This document shows positions 6,351 through 14,048 of a stretch of 64,000 bases of DNA, one piece after another. The stretch is taken from NCBI RefSeq assembly GCF_029626225.1, contig NZ_JARUBP010000001.1, positions 1,364,001 through 1,428,000 on the forward strand. The letters are read 5' to 3'. Numbering within the stretch: the first letter of the stretch is position 1; each line of letters begins with the position of its first letter. The stretch comes from Asanoa sp. WMMD1127. Lineage in GTDB: Bacteria; Actinomycetota; Actinomycetes; Mycobacteriales; Micromonosporaceae. The notes below the pieces were generated by a model. That model searched no databases and was not told where the DNA came from. It saw nothing but the letters and a program-made list of their open reading frames with translations. The position numbers and the translations under genes were made by a program.

Positions 6351-8721
6351 GTGGTTCGAGCTCCCGATCCGGCGGTCCACTGCGCTGACGGGTCTCCACC
6401 AGCGCCGACGGTCGGCCGTTGTCTGGTTCGTCCGGTTCCTCGGAGGACGAGGGTGCCGGCTCGCCCCGCCTGGCCGCGTCGGCTATCGAGGCTATCTCCT
6501 GCTCCGACAGCTCTGGCTCCGTCGAGGTGTCGGGCTGCTTGGCGGGGCCGGGATGCTCCGGGCCGGGGTCGCCGAGCATCGGCTGCACCCGCTCGAACAC
6601 CGCCAGCGCGATCTCGTCGGTCGGCCGCGTGCCGTCGAGCACCAGGTAGCGGCGGGGGTCGGCGGCGGCCAGGTCGAGGAACGCGTAGCGCACCCGCTCG
6701 TGGAACGTCAGCGACTCGGTCTCGAGCCGGTCGTGCGGGCCGCGGGACGCGGCTCGGGCCAGGCCCACCGACGGGTCGACGTCGAGCAGCACGACCAGGT
6801 CGGGCTTGAGGCCGCCGGTCGCCCAGGACGACAGCCAGGACACCTCTTCGACCGGCAGCGTACGGCCGGCGCCCTGGTAGGCCAGCGACGAGTCGACGTA
6901 GCGGTCGCTGATCACCACGGCGCCCCGGGCCAGCGCCGGGCGCACGACGGCGGCGACGTGGTGGGCGCGGTCGGCGGCGTACAACAGGGCTTCGGATCGG
7001 GGTGAGAGGTCGGTGTCGCCGTCGAGCACCATCTCGCGGATCCGCCGGCCGGCGTCGGTGGCGCCCGGCTCCCGCGTGACGACCACGTCGCGGCCCTCGG
7101 CCCGCAGCGCGTCGGCCAGCGCGTTGACCTGGGTCGACTTGCCGCTGCCCTCGCCGCCCTCGAACACGACGAAGACGCCCCGCCAGGCCGACGGCTCGGC
7201 GGCCGACAGTGGCCGGCCGCGCATCGAGCCCCACAGGTCGGCCAGCACGCCGACGCCGGGTTTGTCGTCCATCTGCTTGAAGGCGCTGATCCCGGACAGG
7301 ATGCCGGCGACGCCGGCGGCCAGCAGGAGCAGCCGGGTCGAGGAGATCGAGATGCCCAGCGACGCGACGTCCAGGGTGCGCGAACCGCCGACGCCGACCA
7401 GCAGGCTGGACAGCGCGATCGCGATCATCAGGACGACCCGGGTGCCGGTCTGCACGACCGCGAACACCCGGCCGCGCACCTCGTCGGCGACCTCCTGGCC
7501 GAGCAGCGTGATGCCGGCCAGGAAGGCCATGCCGGCGCCGGCGCCGACGAGCACCGCGCCGACGATCGCCATCGACAGGTGGATCGAGGCGGCGAGCACG
7601 ATCACCGAGGCGGCGGCCAGCACGATGCTCATGCCGAACCAGCGCCGCCGCGACAGGTCCTTGATGATCGCCGGGCCGAGGCCGATGCCGACCGAGAGCC
7701 CGACGAAGAGGAACGCGAAGAGCAGGTAGAACGCGGCGTCACCGGCGTCGAGCGACTGGGTGAAGAAGCGGGCCGTGCCGATCACCACACCGCCGCCCGC
7801 GAACGCGCCGAAGATGCCCAGCACGAGACCGCGGACCAGTGGTGAGTTGCCGATGAACTTCCAGCCGTCGACGAACTGCCGCAGCATGCTGGTGTTCTCG
7901 CGGTCCTGCGGCGAGGTGCGGCCGCTGATCTCCTTGATGCCGTAGAAGACGACGATCGCGGTGGCCAGCCGGGAGAACGCGTTGAACCAGAGCGCGAGCT
8001 GGGCCGGCTCGGCCCAGTCGGCCGGCGCGGCGCCGGTGATGCCCCGGACGCTCGCGTCGAGCGCCGCGAGCCCGATGGCCGCGAGCACCGGCGTCAGGCC
8101 GTACGTCGTGATCAGGGTCAGCTGGTTGGAGACCTCGAGGCGGGACTTGGGGATCAGGTTGGGGACCGCGGCCTCCTTGGCCGGGATCCAGATCAGCGTG
8201 ATCGCCTCGATGATGAAGGTGGCGATCGCCGCCCAACCCACGACCAGCCCGCCCGAGAAGCCGAGCAGGGCGACCAGGGGGATCGACGCGAACAGCACGA
8301 ACCGCAGCAGGTCGCAGATGACCATGGTGTAGCGGCGGTCGAACCGGTCGGCCAGCACGCCGGCCACGGGGCCGAGAAGAAGTGCGGGCAGCAGGCGTAC
8401 GGCGATCACGCCACCGAACGCGAGCCCCTTGGCGGTGTCGCCGCTGACCTGGGCCGAGGCGAAGATCGAGGTGGCCAGCAGGCCGAGCCAGTCACCGAGC
8501 GACGCGACGCCGAGGACGAGCCAGAGCCGGCGGAACGGCCGGATGCGCAGCACGGCCCGCAGCGCACCGACCCCGGAGAGGTCGACCTGCTGCGAACGGT
8601 TGGTGGTGTTCGGTGCCGTGCGCGGAGTGTCGGCGGGCCGCTCGAGCTCTTCGCCGCTGACGTTCGTGTCGATGGCCGTACCTCCGCGTGCCGGCCCATC
8701 GCTGGGCTCCCCCGGATCCAC
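6343..8721 (-). CDS. tmk: Fused MFS transporter and dTMP kinase
   Basis: 792 residues in two parts. Residues about 45-490 are a 12-helix major facilitator transporter with LLLGPVAGVLADRFDRR between helices 2 and 3. From about 512 a complete thymidylate kinase follows, with P-loop FEGGEGSGKS, the DR motif in VISDRYVDSSLAYQG, and DPSVGLARAASRG. The kinase makes dTDP from dTMP for DNA synthesis. The C-terminal 80 residues are acidic and disordered. The fusion is a known arrangement in Micromonosporaceae; whether the transporter half moves a nucleoside or is unrelated is not known. It forms an operon with holB. Confidence 0.93.
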   Translation of the reverse strand: MDPGEPSDGPARGGTAIDTNVSGEELERPADTPRTAPNTTNRSQQVDLSGVGALRAVLRIRPFRRLWLVLGVASLGDWLGLLATSIFASAQVSGDTAKGLAFGGVIAVRLLPALLLGPVAGVLADRFDRRYTMVICDLLRFVLFASIPLVALLGFSGGLVVGWAAIATFIIEAITLIWIPAKEAAVPNLIPKSRLEVSNQLTLITTYGLTPVLAAIGLAALDASVRGITGAAPADWAEPAQLALWFNAFSRLATAIVVFYGIKEISGRTSPQDRENTSMLRQFVDGWKFIGNSPLVRGLVLGIFGAFAGGGVVIGTARFFTQSLDAGDAAFYLLFAFLFVGLSVGIGLGPAIIKDLSRRRWFGMSIVLAAASVIVLAASIHLSMAIVGAVLVGAGAGMAFLAGITLLGQEVADEVRGRVFAVVQTGTRVVLMIAIALSSLLVGVGGSRTLDVASLGISISSTRLLLLAAGVAGILSGISAFKQMDDKPGVGVLADLWGSMRGRPLSAAEPSAWRGVFVVFEGGEGSGKSTQVNALADALRAEGRDVVVTREPGATDAGRRIREMVLDGDTDLSPRSEALLYAADRAHHVAAVVRPALARGAVVISDRYVDSSLAYQGAGRTLPVEEVSWLSSWATGGLKPDLVVLLDVDPSVGLARAASRGPHDRLETESLTFHERVRYAFLDLAAADPRRYLVLDGTRPTDEIALAVFERVQPMLGDPGPEHPGPAKQPDTSTEPELSEQEIASIADAARRGEPAPSSSEEPDEPDNGRPSALVETRQRSGPPDRELEPRG

Positions 8722-8834
8722 ACTTTAGCGGCGTGGACGTGTGCGCCCACCCCGACATAACCCCTAAGGTCCACGGACTTCCCGCAGTACGCGAGGGTGT
8801 TTCGCATTGCCGCACCACCAGCTACGGTGCAGGT

Positions 8835-10040
8835 GTGTCCGGTAAAACCACCGAAACCTCGCAAAGAGCCACGCTCGACAAGGCGACCGCGGACCTCGAC
8901 CCGCCGTTCGCCGTCGTCGACCTGGCCGCGTTCGACGCCAACGCGAAAGCCCTGGTGGGACGCGCGCAGGGCAAGCCGCTGCGGGTCGCGAGCAAGTCCG
9001 TGCGCTGCCGCGACCTGCTCACCCGCGTGCTCGCGACGCCGGGCTGGCACGGCGTGCTCGCCTACACCCTCGCCGAGGCCAACTGGCTGGTCCGCGAAGG
9101 TGTCACCGAGGACGCGGTCGTCGCCTATCCGACGGCCGACCGGGCGGCCCTGCGTGACCTGGCCCACGACGACCGGCTGCGGGCCGGCGTCACCCTGATG
9201 GTGGACAGCGCCGAACAGCTCGACGCGATCCAGGCGGTCACCGGCCAGGTCGAGATCCGGCTGTGCCTCGATCTGGACGCGTCCTACCGGGTCGCCGGCG
9301 GCCGGGTCCACCTCGGCGTGTTCCGCTCACCGGTGCACGCTCCAGGCCAGGCGCGCGCGCTCGCCGAGACGATCGCCAAGCGCCCGAACGTCCGGCTCGT
9401 CGGGATCATGTCGTACGAGGCCCAGATCGCCGGCCTCGGCGACGCGCCACCCGGCCGGCGCGCCCGGGGTCTCGCGATCCGGGCCATGCAGCGCCGCTCG
9501 TGGCGGGAGCTGCTGGCCCGGCGCGGCGCCGCGGTGGACGCCGTCCGGGAGGTCGCCGACCTGGAGTTCGTCAACGGCGGCGGCACCGGCAGCGTGCGGC
9601 TGACCGGCGCCGACCCGTCGGTCACCGAGATCACCGCCGGTTCGGGGCTCTACGGGCCGACGCTGTTCGACGCGTACACCGCCTGGCGCCCGACCCCGGC
9701 CGCGTTCTTCGCGCAACCGGTGGTCCGGCGGCCGGGCGCCGGTGTGGTCACCGTGCTCGGCGGCGGCTGGATCGCGTCCGGCCCGACCGAGCCGAGCCGG
9801 CAGCCGACGCCCTGGCTGCCCGGTGGCCTCGAGCTGATCGGCACCGAGGGCGCGGGCGAGGTGCAGACTCCGCTGCGCGGCCCGGCCGCCGACTCCTTGC
9901 GGGTCGGCGACCGGGTCTGGTTCCGGCACGCGAAGGCCGGCGAGCTCTGCGAGCACGTCAACGAGCTGCACCTGGTCGACGGCGACGCCGTCACGGCGAC
10001 AGTCGCCACCTACCGCGGCGAAGGCAAGGCCTTCCTCTAG
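8835..10040 (+). CDS. PLP-dependent amino acid deaminase/aldolase (alanine racemase fold)
   Basis: A 401-residue fold-type III PLP enzyme. The N-terminal TIM-barrel starts FAVVDLAAFDANAKAL and carries the likely PLP lysine in LRVASKSVRCRDLL. Mid-barrel motifs include LVGIMSYEAQIAG and FVNGGGTGS, and the C-terminal domain is the D-threonine-aldolase/D-serine-dehydratase type (VWFRHAKAGELCEHVNEL, with the possible metal ligands His and Cys). Likely substrates are D-hydroxy amino acids; the exact one is not readable. GTG 8835 is preferred because upstream codons look non-coding. It converges on tetR with a 4-bp tail overlap. Confidence 0.85.
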   Translation: MSGKTTETSQRATLDKATADLDPPFAVVDLAAFDANAKALVGRAQGKPLRVASKSVRCRDLLTRVLATPGWHGVLAYTLAEANWLVREGVTEDAVVAYPTADRAALRDLAHDDRLRAGVTLMVDSAEQLDAIQAVTGQVEIRLCLDLDASYRVAGGRVHLGVFRSPVHAPGQARALAETIAKRPNVRLVGIMSYEAQIAGLGDAPPGRRARGLAIRAMQRRSWRELLARRGAAVDAVREVADLEFVNGGGTGSVRLTGADPSVTEITAGSGLYGPTLFDAYTAWRPTPAAFFAQPVVRRPGAGVVTVLGGGWIASGPTEPSRQPTPWLPGGLELIGTEGAGEVQTPLRGPAADSLRVGDRVWFRHAKAGELCEHVNELHLVDGDAVTATVATYRGEGKAFL

Positions 10041-10666
10041 ACCGAGACGTGGCGGTGCAGGTATTCGCGGATCAGCGCCTTGGCCTCCGCGAGCACCTGC
10101 TCGTCACCGTCGGTGCGGCGGCGGAAGGCCAGCTTGATCAGCGCGTCGGCCGCCTCGACGGCGATCTCCAGCGCGAACCGCAGCCGCGGCTCGTCGGCCA
10201 CGTGGAACTGCTCGACGAGCAGCCGGGCGAGCTGCTCGGCGATGACCGCGTTGTTGTCGCGTTCCTCGTCGAGCAGGTGCACGTCGACGACGTCGCCGAA
10301 GTGCAGGGTCCGGAAGCCGGGCACGGTGCGGTGCATCTCGATGTATTCGTCGATGCCGGCGTCGACGCCTTCCCACCAGTCGGCGAACGTGCCGCTGCCG
10401 AACCGGTTGGCCAGCCGCTCCAGGTAGGCCTCCATGTTGCGCAGCGTGAGCGCCTGGACGATGGCCCGCTTGTCCGGGAAGAACTGGTAGACGGAACCGA
10501 TGGCCACCTCGGCGCGCTCGGCGAGCAATGTGGTCGTCAGGCCCTCGTAGCCGACCTCGTCGACGATCTCGGCGCACGCATCGAGCATCCGCTGAACGCG
10601 GGCCACACTGCGGCCTTGCACCGGCACCCGGCGCAGCGGGCCCGTGGTGACGGCTGATGTCGTCAT
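10037..10666 (-). CDS. TetR-family regulator
   Basis: 209 residues: an N-terminal TetR helix-turn-helix (about 20-70) with DEVGYEGLTTTLLAERAEVAIGS in pieces and the hallmark SVYQFFPDK, then an all-helical ligand domain. A basic arm precedes the HTH. It is divergent from the aldonolactone oxidase gene; a 19-bp palindrome at 10813-10831 directly before that gene is the likely operator, so it probably represses the oxidase. The ligand is unknown. Its stop overlaps the convergent deaminase gene by 4 bp. Confidence 0.9.
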   Translation of the reverse strand: MTTSAVTTGPLRRVPVQGRSVARVQRMLDACAEIVDEVGYEGLTTTLLAERAEVAIGSVYQFFPDKRAIVQALTLRNMEAYLERLANRFGSGTFADWWEGVDAGIDEYIEMHRTVPGFRTLHFGDVVDVHLLDEERDNNAVIAEQLARLLVEQFHVADEPRLRFALEIAVEAADALIKLAFRRRTDGDEQVLAEAKALIREYLHRHVSV

Positions 10667-10812
10667 GCCTCACCACTTCCTTCCTCTTTCGGCCCCGCGC
10701 GGGGGGAACGTTACTCGGCTCAACGAGCAACCCGGATGAGAGGTATTCAGCAGAAGGGCGGTATTTGCGCCGAGTCTGTTCGTGACGCTCTTACGCGCGA
10801 GCCCGGATACTG

Positions 10813-10831
10813 ATATGAAGGCTGTTCATAT
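10813..10831. promoter_or_regulatory. Candidate TetR operator
   Basis: ATATGAA (10813-10819) and TTCATAT (10825-10831) are exact inverted repeats around GGCTG. This AT-rich island stands out in GC-rich DNA and lies 3 bp before the GGAGGG ribosome site of the oxidase gene, between it and the divergent tetR. Confidence 0.75.
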
Positions 10832-10844
10832 TATGGAGGGCGCC

Positions 10845-12167
10845 GTGACCGCGAGTCGAGCCGCCACGACCAGCGTGACGCAGTGGCGCAACTGGGCGGG
10901 CAACCAGCAGGCCTCCGCGCGCGTGGCCCGCCCGCACAGCCTCGAGGAGCTCGCCTCGATCATCGGCGCCGCGGCGGCCGGCGGCGAGCGCGTCAAGGCG
11001 GTCGGCTCCGGCCACTCCTTCACCGACATCGCGGTCACGGACGGCGTACGCGTCGACCTGGGCGCATTGCCCGGCCCGGTCGACGTCGACCGCGAACACC
11101 GTCGGGTGACCGTGCCCGCCGGGATGACCCTCGCGACGCTCAACGCGCTGCTCGCCACGCACGGGCTGGCCCTGCCCAACCTGGGCGACATCGACGCGCA
11201 GACCATCGCCGGCGCGATCTCCACCGGGACACACGGCACCGGGGCGGCGTACGGCTGCCTGTCCACGTTCGTGGTCGGTCTGACCCTGGTCACCGGCGCC
11301 GGCGAGGTGGTGCGCTCCGACGCGGAGGCCGCGCCCGAGGTGTTCGGCGCCGCCCGGGTCGGCCTCGGCGCGCTCGGCGTGCTGACCGAGGTGACCCTGC
11401 AGTGCGTCGACGCGTTCACCCTGCGGGCCCACGAGCGCCCCGGGCGGCTGGCCGACGTGCTGACCGACTGGCCGGCGCTGGTGGCCGACAACGACCACTG
11501 CGACCTCTACTGGTTCCCCTACACCGACCGGGTCCAGGTCAAGACCAACAACCGGGTGCCGGCCGACGACCGCCCGCTGCCCGGCTGGCGTGGCTGGCTC
11601 GACGACGACTTCCTCGCCAACACGGTGTTCGCCGGCGCCTGCCGCCTCGGGCGGGCGGTCCCGGCGGCGGTCGGCCCGATCAACGCGGTCTCTGCCCGGG
11701 CGCTCACCGAGCGGGTCTACACCGGCCGGTCGGACGCCGTCTTCTGCACGCCGCGGCGGGTGCGGTTCACCGAGATGGAGTACGGCCTGCCCCGCGACGC
11801 GTTCCCGACGATGCTCGGCGAGCTGCCGCGGCTGGTCGAGGCGCTGCCGTTCAAGGTGCAGTTCCCGGTCGAGGTGCGGTTCACGGCGGCCGACGACATC
11901 CCGCTGTCGCACGGCTACGGGCGCGACTCGGTCTACGTCGCGGTGCACCAGTTCGCCGGCGCACCTTACGAGCCCTACTTCCGGGCCGTCGAGAACCTCG
12001 CCCGTGACCTCGGCGGGCGGCCGCACTGGGGCAAGCTGCACTACCGCGACGCGGAATCGCTGCGCCCGGTCTACCCACGGTTCGACGAGTTCGTCGCGCT
12101 GCGCGACCGGCTGGACCCGCATCGGGTCTTCGCCAACGCGTACACCGAGCGGGTCCTGGGCTCCTAA
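10845..12167 (+). CDS. FAD-linked aldonolactone oxidase (D-arabinono-1,4-lactone oxidase type)
   Basis: A 440-residue oxidase of the vanillyl-alcohol-oxidase FAD family; members oxidise aldono-1,4-lactones or sugar alcohols and reduce oxygen. The N-terminal FAD domain has RVKAVGSGHSFTDIA and AGAISTGTHGTG; the C-terminal ALO domain ends GGRPHWGKLHY, typical of the family. The GTG at 10845 is chosen because GGAGGG ends 4 bp before it; an ATG at 10833 lies within the AT-rich operator region. Regulated by the divergent TetR by inference. Substrate could also be an alditol (xylitol/sorbitol oxidase type). Confidence 0.88.
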   Translation: MTASRAATTSVTQWRNWAGNQQASARVARPHSLEELASIIGAAAAGGERVKAVGSGHSFTDIAVTDGVRVDLGALPGPVDVDREHRRVTVPAGMTLATLNALLATHGLALPNLGDIDAQTIAGAISTGTHGTGAAYGCLSTFVVGLTLVTGAGEVVRSDAEAAPEVFGAARVGLGALGVLTEVTLQCVDAFTLRAHERPGRLADVLTDWPALVADNDHCDLYWFPYTDRVQVKTNNRVPADDRPLPGWRGWLDDDFLANTVFAGACRLGRAVPAAVGPINAVSARALTERVYTGRSDAVFCTPRRVRFTEMEYGLPRDAFPTMLGELPRLVEALPFKVQFPVEVRFTAADDIPLSHGYGRDSVYVAVHQFAGAPYEPYFRAVENLARDLGGRPHWGKLHYRDAESLRPVYPRFDEFVALRDRLDPHRVFANAYTERVLGS

Positions 12168-12886
12168 CCCGCCACCACGGCGTCGGCGACGACCACGGTG
12201 ACGTTGTCGAACGTGCCCGCCGCGAGCGCCAGCGCGACCAGTTCCTCCGCACACGCCCGCGGGTCGCGGATCTCCCGCAGCGTCTTGCCGATCGTCGCGT
12301 CCTCGACGTAGTCGGAGAGCCCGTCGCTGCACAGCAACAGCCGGTCGCCCGGCTCGAGCGGCAGCAGCGCGGTCGCCGGGCGGTAGGTCTCGCCCTGCAC
12401 AGCCTGGGTGATCACCGAGCGGCGCGGGTGGGCCCGGGCTTCCTCGGCGGTCAGCGCGCCCCGGTCGACCAGCAACTGGACGAAGGTGTCGTCGCGGGTC
12501 AACCGCACCATGTCGGTCGCGCCGGCGGCCAGCAGGTAGCCCCGCGAGTCACCCACGTGCAGCAGCCCGAGCTGGTCATCGTGCAACAGCCCGGCCGTCA
12601 CGGTGGTCCCGGCGCCCTGCCCCTCCGCCGCGATCCGGGCGTTGGCCTCCTCGACCGCGGTGACCAGCGCCCCCGCCGGGTCGGTGGTCTCCGCCTCTTC
12701 GAGGGCGCGCAGCGTCTCGATCACGATCTCGCTGGCCATCTCCCCGGCCGGCATGCCACCCACGCCGTCGGCGATCACCACCAGGCGGCGGCCGGCGAAC
12801 GCGGCGTCCTCGTTGTTGGGCCGCGCCGGGCCGACGTCGGTCACGGTCACGGCGCGCAAGATCAGGCGGGGCATGGGTACGAGCAT
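12164..12886 (-). CDS. PP2C-family serine/threonine phosphatase
   Basis: 240 residues with all PP2C metal-site motifs: NNEDAAF, VIADGVGGMPAGEMAS, LLHVGDSRGYLL, LLLCSDGLSDYV and FDNVTVVV. These bind two metal ions that activate water for removing phosphate from Ser/Thr. No membrane anchor is present, so it is a soluble, stand-alone regulator; no kinase gene is adjacent. Two ATGs (12886 and 12874) are possible. The 3' end overlaps the convergent oxidase gene by 4 bp. Confidence 0.92.
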   Translation of the reverse strand: MLVPMPRLILRAVTVTDVGPARPNNEDAAFAGRRLVVIADGVGGMPAGEMASEIVIETLRALEEAETTDPAGALVTAVEEANARIAAEGQGAGTTVTAGLLHDDQLGLLHVGDSRGYLLAAGATDMVRLTRDDTFVQLLVDRGALTAEEARAHPRRSVITQAVQGETYRPATALLPLEPGDRLLLCSDGLSDYVEDATIGKTLREIRDPRACAEELVALALAAGTFDNVTVVVADAVVAG

Positions 12887-12909
12887 GCCAAACCCGTCGA
12901 TCGCAGTCT

Positions 12910-12928
12910 CTACGCAGTATTTCGTAGG
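12910..12928. promoter_or_regulatory. CTACGCAGT / CGTAGG site before the LuxR gene
   Basis: CTACG (12910-12914) and CGTAG (12923-12927) are inverted around 8 bp. The 9-mer CTACGCAGT recurs at 13975-13983 before the M14 peptidase gene, which also has CGTAGG at 13935-13940. Shared sites suggest that one regulator, probably the LuxR protein between them, controls both. Confidence 0.5.
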
Positions 12929-12939
12929 GTGTGTGCGTG

Positions 12940-13932
12940 ATGCCGGTGACGCTGGTCGGTCGAGCGCGGGAACGCGCCGAGCTGGCCGCTGCGTGGACCG
13001 CCATCTCCGGCGGCACCGGCCCGCAGGTGGCCGTGGTGACCGGCGAGCCCGGCACGGGCAAGAGCGCGCTGGTCGCGGCCGTGCTCGGCGAGCTGGCGCC
13101 GGCGCCCGTGACCGTGCTCGCCGGCCAGGCCCGGATCCACTCGCCGGCGCCCTACGACTGGCTGGCCGCCGTGCTCAGCGGCCGCGACACCCGGGGCCTG
13201 CGCGTTCCGGCGCCGGCGCTGGCCTGGTTGGCCCAGCACGACGCGGCGCCGGTCGAGCGGTTCGCGCCGGGCGCGCTGCTGCGGGTGGCCACCCGGGTGG
13301 TCCGCGCGCTGGTCGGCGACGGCCCGGCCGTGCTGGTGGTCGAGGACCTGCACGCGCTCGACCCGGCCAGTCTCAATCTGGTCGCCGAGCTGGCCGCCGC
13401 GCCGGGGTTGCCGGCCCTGCTGCTGGTGACCAGCCGGCCGAGCGCCGACCCGCTGGTCGCCCGCACCCTGGCCCGGCTGACCGGGACACCCGGCGCCATC
13501 CGGCAACATCTCGGACCCCTGCGGCCCGACGACGTCGCCGGGGTGCTGGCCCAGGTCTACCCGGGCCGGGAGGTCACGCCGGCCGCGGCGCGCGAGGTCT
13601 GGCAGCGCACCGGGGGCAACGCGTACCGGCTGACCGAGCTCGTCGCGACCACCGCGCCGGACGACGTGCCGGCCCTGCTGCGTGCGGCGGCCCCGGGCGG
13701 CGAGCCGCCGGCGGAGCTGACCGCCCGCGAGGTCGAGGTGCTCGTCTGCCTGCGCGACGGCATGGCCAACAAGCAGATCGCCCGCGTGCTGGGCATCTCC
13801 GTGCGGACGGTCACCGTGCACGTCTCCAATCTGCTGCGCAAGACCGGCACCACGTCGCGCACCGAAGCCGCCCTCTGGGCCGTCCGCCACACTCCTTCGG
13901 CTCCGTCGTTGACCCCGCGTAGCCACCCGTAA
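12940..13932 (+). CDS. Short AAA-ATPase LuxR-type regulator
   Basis: 330 residues: an N-terminal AAA/STAND-type ATPase with Walker A GEPGTGKSALV (about 28-38) and Walker B VLVVEDLHALD, then a C-terminal LuxR helix-turn-helix (ELTAREVEVLVCL, then NKQIARVLGISVRTVTVHVS). It looks like a LAL regulator with the large TPR region removed (the family is usually about 900 residues). GTG starts at 12931 and 12937 are also possible; ATG 12940 is chosen. It is followed in the same direction by the M14 peptidase gene, and a shared 9-mer upstream of both suggests autoregulation and control of that gene. Confidence 0.85.
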   Translation: MPVTLVGRARERAELAAAWTAISGGTGPQVAVVTGEPGTGKSALVAAVLGELAPAPVTVLAGQARIHSPAPYDWLAAVLSGRDTRGLRVPAPALAWLAQHDAAPVERFAPGALLRVATRVVRALVGDGPAVLVVEDLHALDPASLNLVAELAAAPGLPALLLVTSRPSADPLVARTLARLTGTPGAIRQHLGPLRPDDVAGVLAQVYPGREVTPAAAREVWQRTGGNAYRLTELVATTAPDDVPALLRAAAPGGEPPAELTAREVEVLVCLRDGMANKQIARVLGISVRTVTVHVSNLLRKTGTTSRTEAALWAVRHTPSAPSLTPRSHP

Positions 13933-14048
13933 ACCGTAGGGATCCGTCAAGGGTCGACATCCATTGACCGGCGCCTACGCAGTCGGCAGGCTCCACATTG
14001 GTGCTCTTCGACGTGGAGGAGCCCCTTTGTCATGAGCGAGGGGGATGG

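Noticed and set aside
5085-6809. 574-codon frame opposite holB
   Set aside because: Antisense to a clearly recognised gene; composition is the Arg/Gly/Ala shadow typical of high-GC DNA.
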